Below, piece after piece: positions 60,583-64,000 of a stretch of 64,000 bases of DNA (position 1 is the stretch's first letter; every line of letters begins with the position of its first letter). Both the position numbers and the translations under genes were made by a program. Origin of the DNA: CAWCDJ01 sp963836015 (GTDB lineage: Bacteria; Acidobacteriota; Terriglobia; Bryobacterales; Bryobacteraceae). The stretch is from assembly GCA_963836015.1 (NCBI GenBank), contig CAWIIF010000015.1, positions 186,001 to 250,000 on the forward strand, read 5' to 3'. The notes under the pieces were generated by a model, which was not told the DNA's origin, searched no databases, and worked only from the letters and a program-made list of their open reading frames with translations.

Positions 60583-61473
60583 TCAGGCGGCGGTGGCCTC
60601 GACGATCTTGACGCTGGCACTGGCGCCGATGCGGGTGGCGCCAGCGGCGGTCATCGTCTTGAGATCGGAAAGCGTACGAATCCCTCCCGATGCCTTGATC
60701 CCCATCTCCGGCCCGATGACTTCGCGCATCAGGGCTACGTCGTGCGCGGTGGCGCCGGCGGAAGAGAACCCGGTGGACGTCTTGACGAAATCGGCGCCGG
60801 CGAGTTTGCACAGGGTGCAGGCGACAGCCTTCTGGTTGTCGTCGAGCAGCGCGGTTTCGAGAATCACTTTGACGATGGCGCCGGCGGTGTGCGCCACCTT
60901 GACCACTTCCCGTATGTCGATCTTGACGGCCTCGTGATCCCCGGAGCGCAGCGCGCCCACGTTGATCACCATGTCGATTTCCTGAGCGCCGGCGCGAAGG
61001 GCGCCCGCGGTCTCAGCCACCTTGGCTTCCGTGCTGGTGGCGCCGAGCGGGAAGCCGACCACGGTGCAGACCTTGACCGGCGAGCCGGCCAACTCGGCGC
61101 GCACCAGCGGCACCCAGTACGGGTTGACGCAGACGCTGGCGAAGCTGTACTGGCGGGCTTCGCGGCAGACCTTGATGACGTCGGCGCGGGTCGCATCGGG
61201 CTTGAGGATGGTGTGATCGATGAGCGAGGCGATAGAGGGATCGATCTTCGTGAGGCGCTCGGAAGCCGAGACGCGGTCGGCGCCGGCCGCGATAATCTCC
61301 CTGGTGTTGCGGGAGCAGGTTTGGACGCAGCGCTGGACGCAGCCGGGGCAGACCTGGTCGGGGAGGTTCAGCCCCTCGCCCTTTTTGGCCGCGGGAGCAG
61401 CCGGTCCGCCGACGCGGGCGAGGATCTCTTCGCCGATCTGGGCCACCAGGCTGTCGAGTTCCGTTTGCGTCAC
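60583..61473 (-). CDS. deoC: Deoxyribose-phosphate aldolase with microcompartment-type N-terminal extension
   Basis: A 296-residue class I aldolase splitting 2-deoxyribose 5-phosphate into acetaldehyde and glyceraldehyde 3-phosphate. The barrel (about residues 75-296) keeps the Schiff-base lysine K231 in GADFVKTSTGF, with K202 (IVKVILETALL) and Asp167 (EIDMVINVG). Ordinary DeoC is about 220-250 residues. Here an amphipathic helix TELDSLVAQIGEEILARV and a Pro/Ala/Lys linker (about 1-35) precede a four-cysteine segment, C42, C45, C49, C53. The helix-plus-linker resembles encapsulation peptides of bacterial microcompartment enzymes. The start is GTG, overlapping the rpiB stop by four bases. Confidence 0.92.
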   Translation of the reverse strand: MTQTELDSLVAQIGEEILARVGGPAAPAAKKGEGLNLPDQVCPGCVQRCVQTCSRNTREIIAAGADRVSASERLTKIDPSIASLIDHTILKPDATRADVIKVCREARQYSFASVCVNPYWVPLVRAELAGSPVKVCTVVGFPLGATSTEAKVAETAGALRAGAQEIDMVINVGALRSGDHEAVKIDIREVVKVAHTAGAIVKVILETALLDDNQKAVACTLCKLAGADFVKTSTGFSSAGATAHDVALMREVIGPEMGIKASGGIRTLSDLKTMTAAGATRIGASASVKIVEATAA

Positions 61474-62093
61474 GAGGTTGCTTTCTTCAGGTACTGCTGT
61501 TCAATCTTGCGAATCTTGTCGATGCGCGCCTGATGCCTTCCGCCGCCAAACGGGGTGCCTAGCCAGGTGCGAAGGACGTCCTCCGCCTGGCTCTCCGTGA
61601 GCATCCGGCCGCCGAGCGTAAGTATATTAGAATCATTATGTTCTCGGCTATTTCGGGCGGAAGCTTTATCATAGCACAGGGCTGCGCGGATGCCCGGCAC
61701 CTTGTTGGCCGCGATAGAGGAGCCGATGCCGGCGCCGTCGAGAATGACGCCTCGCGAGGCGGTCCCGGAAGCCACCAGCTCGGCAACCTGGAGCGCGATA
61801 TCGGGGTAGTCGGCGGGCTTTTCTTCGTTAACGCCGACATCGCGGATCTGGAGGCCGAGGCTCTCGATCACGGGTTTGAGCGCCTCTTTCATACGGAACC
61901 CGCCGTGATCGGCGCCGATGGCGAGCGTGCGATCGGGGGGAGCGAGGGCGGACAACTGGTCCTCCGGCAATTCCAGAATGCGCACGCCGCGAGAGGACGC
62001 GACCTCGCGCGCGGTGGGGGTGACGATGCTCCCTTCCGGAACGCGCAGATCGCCGGCGGCGGGAACGTCCTGCGCAGTGATGACCCGTTTCAT
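61470..62093 (-). CDS. rpiB: RpiB-type sugar-phosphate isomerase with EutQ-like N-terminus
   Basis: A 207-residue protein. The RpiB/LacAB domain begins about residue 55 (TLAIGADHGGFRMKEALKPV). It ends with REHNDSNILTLGGRMLTESQ and IDKIRKIEQQYLK. The catalytic Cys of RpiB (ICGTG) is replaced by Asp119 in VILDGAGIGSSIAANK. The first 45 residues (MKRVITAQDVPAAGDLRVPE, GSIVTPTAREVASSRGVRIL) resemble the N-terminus of EutQ, a microcompartment protein. Ordinary RpiB lacks this part and is about 150 residues. deoC follows with a GTGA overlap. The likely reaction is ribose or deoxyribose phosphate isomerisation; its exact substrate is unsettled. Confidence 0.88.
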   Translation of the reverse strand: MKRVITAQDVPAAGDLRVPEGSIVTPTAREVASSRGVRILELPEDQLSALAPPDRTLAIGADHGGFRMKEALKPVIESLGLQIRDVGVNEEKPADYPDIALQVAELVASGTASRGVILDGAGIGSSIAANKVPGIRAALCYDKASARNSREHNDSNILTLGGRMLTESQAEDVLRTWLGTPFGGGRHQARIDKIRKIEQQYLKKATS

Positions 62094-62109
62094 AGATTGA
62101 CGGCCGCTG

Positions 62110-62115
62110 TACAAT
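62110..62115 (+). promoter_or_regulatory. -10 element of the NicO gene
   Basis: TACAAT, preceded by TG, lies 17 bases before the ATG at 62133. AAGGA (62120-62124) in the leader is the ribosome binding site. The gene is therefore of the leadered type. The region is shared divergently with rpiB. Confidence 0.45.
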
Positions 62116-62132
62116 TCGTAAGGACTATTGTA

Positions 62133-62969
62133 ATGAAACGACGCGTCCTGCTGCCGGTATTTCTATTCGCGGGCGTACTCGGGGCGCAGCCGCGCGGCGA
62201 CTATCTCTCGCGCTTGCTGCACGAAGGAGAGATCGGCTGGGGGATGATGCTGGCCGGCCTGGTGGTGGCATTCGGGCTGGGGGCGATTCACGCCCTTTCG
62301 CCGGGGCACGGCAAGACCATCGTGGCGGCATACCTGGTGGGAGCGCGCGGCACGCCGAGGCACGCCATCTTTCTGGGCGGTATGGTGACATTCACGCATA
62401 CGGTGAGTGTCTTCCTGCTGGGATTGGGAACGCTGTTTCTTTCGCGCTTCGTGCTACCCGAGAAGATCTATCCGGTGCTGGGAGCGATCTCGGGGATGGC
62501 GATCGTATGGATCGGGGCCACCCTGTTTTTCCGGCGCTTGCGGGTGGTGAGGCACGCGCACGCGCATCATCACCACGCGCATCACCACCACCACGAGCAC
62601 GGACACGAACACACCCACAGCCATGTGCCGGAAGAAGTCAGCATGGGCGGGCTGATCGCGTTGGGGGCGAGCGGCGGGCTGGTGCCGTGTCCTTCGGCGC
62701 TGGTGCTGCTGCTGAGCTCGGTGGCGTTGGGGAGAGTCGGCGTTGGGTTAACGCTGCTGGTGGCGTTCAGCGCCGGGCTGGCGGTCGTGCTGAGCGGAAT
62801 CGGGCTGGCGGTGCTGTACGCCAAGCACCTGTTGCCGGATGCGGAGAAGACGTCGAAGCACGCCGCATTTCGGTACCTGCCGGTGGCCTCCGCGGCGGTC
62901 ATCACCGGGGTGGGGATCGTGATGACGGCGGTGGCGCTGGGGGTAGTGCGGCCATTCGCGGGGGTGTAG
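62133..62969 (+). CDS. NicO-family nickel/cobalt exporter-like protein (RcnA type)
   Basis: A 278-residue membrane protein with a signal-like N-terminus and six or seven helices. LGAIHALSPGHGKTIVAAYL (about residues 49-68) is the metal-binding motif of the NicO/RcnA family. A histidine-rich cytosolic loop (about 141-164, 15 or more His) is flanked by helices. GASGGLVPCPSALVLLLSSV is the second conserved block. The family exports Ni2+ or Co2+, though some members deliver metal for urease or hydrogenase. AAGGA precedes the ATG. It diverges from rpiB. Confidence 0.88.
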   Translation: MKRRVLLPVFLFAGVLGAQPRGDYLSRLLHEGEIGWGMMLAGLVVAFGLGAIHALSPGHGKTIVAAYLVGARGTPRHAIFLGGMVTFTHTVSVFLLGLGTLFLSRFVLPEKIYPVLGAISGMAIVWIGATLFFRRLRVVRHAHAHHHHAHHHHHEHGHEHTHSHVPEEVSMGGLIALGASGGLVPCPSALVLLLSSVALGRVGVGLTLLVAFSAGLAVVLSGIGLAVLYAKHLLPDAEKTSKHAAFRYLPVASAAVITGVGIVMTAVALGVVRPFAGV

Positions 62970-62972
62970 GAT
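62967..62972 (+). promoter_or_regulatory. -10 hexamer for a probably leaderless mRNA of the NTF2-like protein
   Basis: TAGGAT overlaps the stop of the NicO gene and ends seven bases before the ATG at 62980. No Shine-Dalgarno sequence is present. Confidence 0.4.
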
Positions 62973-62979
62973 TTGAGAC

Positions 62980-63444
62980 ATGCGCATCTTAATCCGCTGG
63001 GCGGCCCCGGCGGTCTTCGCGGCGACGCTGCTCGCCCAGGCGCCGGATCGCGCGGCGATCGAGAAGGCTGTACTCGAAACCAACGCCCAAATGACCAAAG
63101 CGGCTGAGGATCTGGACATCGACCGGCTTTTCAGCTACATGCTGGAAAACGATAACGGCTCCATCGTGCAATATGGCAATGTGATGCTGACGCGCGAACA
63201 GGCGCTGGCGCAGGTGAAGAGCAATCTGCGCGGCATCAGCAAGCTGGTGTACCGGTGGAAGCAGCAGCGCGTCACGTTGGCGGCTCCGACCGTCGCGGTG
63301 CTGGTGGCGGAAGGCGAATCGGAGGTCACGACCAGTCAGGGAGAGACGTTTACCGCTCCGTTCGCGCAGACCGTGGTGTTCGTCCTCGCGGACGGGCGAT
63401 GGAAAGCGCTGCACGCGCATCAGTCCGCGCCCGTGCGGCGCTGA
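62980..63444 (+). CDS. Exported NTF2-like (DUF4440/SnoaL-type) protein
   Basis: A 154-residue secreted protein. A signal peptide (MRILIRWAAPAVFAATLLAQ) precedes an NTF2-like alpha+beta cone: AAIEKAVLETNAQMTKAAED, MLTREQALAQVKSNLRGISK and FAQTVVFVLADGRWKALHAH. Such domains are often ligand-binding or small-enzyme folds; no catalytic residues could be assigned. The start lies 11 bases after the NicO stop with its own -10-like hexamer. Confidence 0.75.
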   Translation: MRILIRWAAPAVFAATLLAQAPDRAAIEKAVLETNAQMTKAAEDLDIDRLFSYMLENDNGSIVQYGNVMLTREQALAQVKSNLRGISKLVYRWKQQRVTLAAPTVAVLVAEGESEVTTSQGETFTAPFAQTVVFVLADGRWKALHAHQSAPVRR

Positions 63445-63447
63445 GGT

Positions 63448-64000
63448 TCAACCCAATTCCAGGGTGCGGACCGCGGGCTCGGGCTGGTCTTCGTAGATAA
63501 GCACGTCGTCCACCACCAGCTCGCTGCGCTCGAGCCGGGCGATCGCGACGAGCACCGCGACGAGAGCCGCATAGAGCAGCAGCAGTTTCCCGGGGGCGTC
63601 GATCAGGGCCTTTTCGACATCCGACATGGTGAAGCAATAGGCGACAAAGCTGATCAGGTAGATCAACGCCATGGTGGCCATCGCCATCTTGCCGGGGAAG
63701 TAGGAGCAGGTGAACGGGATCTTGCGGAACCACACCAGCAGCAAATTCATCAGAACCAGCGAGAGCAGCAGGGCGAAGCTGATGTGAACGAAGCCCGGCC
63801 ACCAGCCGCGGAAGTAGATTTCGAACGGCGCGAGCAGCGCAAAGAGCGGTACGATCCCCATCGCGACCATCCATTTGCGCGCGGCGCGGATATGGCGGAC
63901 ACGCTCCTCGCTCTCGCACACTTGAAAGATCCAGTTGGCGCGCAGATCTGCCGGAAGGTTGAAGACGGCGCGCAGTCCGGTGACGGTGAGGAACGACAAT
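63448..64000 (-). CDS. Multi-helix membrane protein, C-terminal part (cut by window edge)
   Basis: At least 183 residues, continuing beyond the right edge, with five or so hydrophobic helices (WMVAMGIVPLFALLAPFEIY, FVHISFALLLSLVLMNLLLV, MAMATMALIYLISFVAYCFT, LLLLYAALVAVLVAIA). The tail ELVVDDVLIYEDQPEPAVRT is cytosolic. I do not recognise the family. The motif RANWIFQVCESEERVRHIRA may be diagnostic. A TTG at 63997-63999 is in frame but need not be the start. It converges with the NTF2-like gene, three bases apart. Confidence 0.55.
   Translation of the reverse strand, partial: LSFLTVTGLRAVFNLPADLRANWIFQVCESEERVRHIRAARKWMVAMGIVPLFALLAPFEIYFRGWWPGFVHISFALLLSLVLMNLLLVWFRKIPFTCSYFPGKMAMATMALIYLISFVAYCFTMSDVEKALIDAPGKLLLLYAALVAVLVAIARLERSELVVDDVLIYEDQPEPAVRTLELG

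Noticed and set aside
62541..62625. Tandem-repeat-like CAC/CAT run
   Set aside because: It encodes the histidine-rich metal-binding loop of the NicO exporter, a normal feature of the family and not a repeat array.
1..64000. Search for tRNA, rRNA, riboswitch, CRISPR, prophage or integrase genes
   Set aside because: No cloverleaf, rRNA-like stretch, repeat-spacer array, phage structural gene or integrase was found by eye on either strand. A covariance-model search could still reveal small RNAs.

Overview
The window is high-GC chromosomal DNA from an acidobacterium, most likely of the Solibacterales/Bryobacterales (Candidatus Solibacter relatives). Three things point there: an orphan FtsX/MacB-type permease of the acidobacterial duplicated permease type (2594-5068), a secreted protein with the C-terminal domain that is expanded in Solibacter (TIGR03437 type, 12925-14412), and many secreted, Tat-exported or TonB-type proteins typical of soil acidobacteria. 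There are no tRNA or rRNA genes, no phage, no complete insertion sequence and no CRISPR array. Two genes (MFS transporter at 33605, plsX at 47899) carry a single-base insertion. plsX is normally a core gene, so sequence error is a real possibility.

Layout. 1-1658 (minus): nucleoside uptake and pyrimidine-nucleoside phosphorylase. 1767-9175 (plus): Mrp, the permease, then the housekeeping run xseB-ispA-tlyA-nadK and a dicarboxylate/amino-acid symporter, interrupted by a 172-bp inverted-repeat element. 9180-24762: an amino-acid permease, an M13 peptidase, a coupled pair of secreted proteins (HExxH protease and TIGR03437 protein), a beta-lactamase-fold hydrolase, DUF362, a Tat-exported aldo/keto reductase with ferredoxin cysteines, and a TonB receptor. 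24809-27498: LytT/LytS-type two-component system. 27474-34820: ROK sugar kinase, an orphan protein, a TIM-barrel isomerase, aminotransferase plus permease, an ankyrin protein and the broken MFS gene. 34836-45070: MscS channel, a glutamate-receptor-like potassium channel, and the GlgE pathway (glgE, glgB, treS-mak fusion). 45144-51225: hydrolase, OmpA-like protein, yceD-rpmF-plsX, DsbD-TlpA fusion. 51322-54961: a 44-residue membrane protein coupled to a sodium/solute symporter, DedA, glgC. 55100-58777: motAB and argS. 58812-64000: GAF/PP2C phosphatase, deoC and rpiB, a NicO metal exporter, an NTF2-like protein and a cut membrane protein.

How the genes fit together. TreS-Mak, GlgE and GlgB form a complete route from trehalose via maltose 1-phosphate to branched alpha-glucan, and glgC supplies ADP-glucose. 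MscS and the ligand-gated potassium channel lie directly upstream, suggesting an osmotic or storage theme. Nucleoside import and phosphorolysis (1-1658) feed deoxyribose phosphate to DeoC. DeoC and RpiB both carry N-terminal extensions of the kind seen on bacterial microcompartment proteins. They look like cargo of a sugar-phosphate-utilising microcompartment, although no shell gene lies in the window.

Expression signals. Many genes have a TAnnnT hexamer ending 6-7 bases before the start codon and no Shine-Dalgarno sequence, the arrangement expected of leaderless mRNAs. Others have good Shine-Dalgarno sites, and several start by stop/start overlap with the preceding gene.
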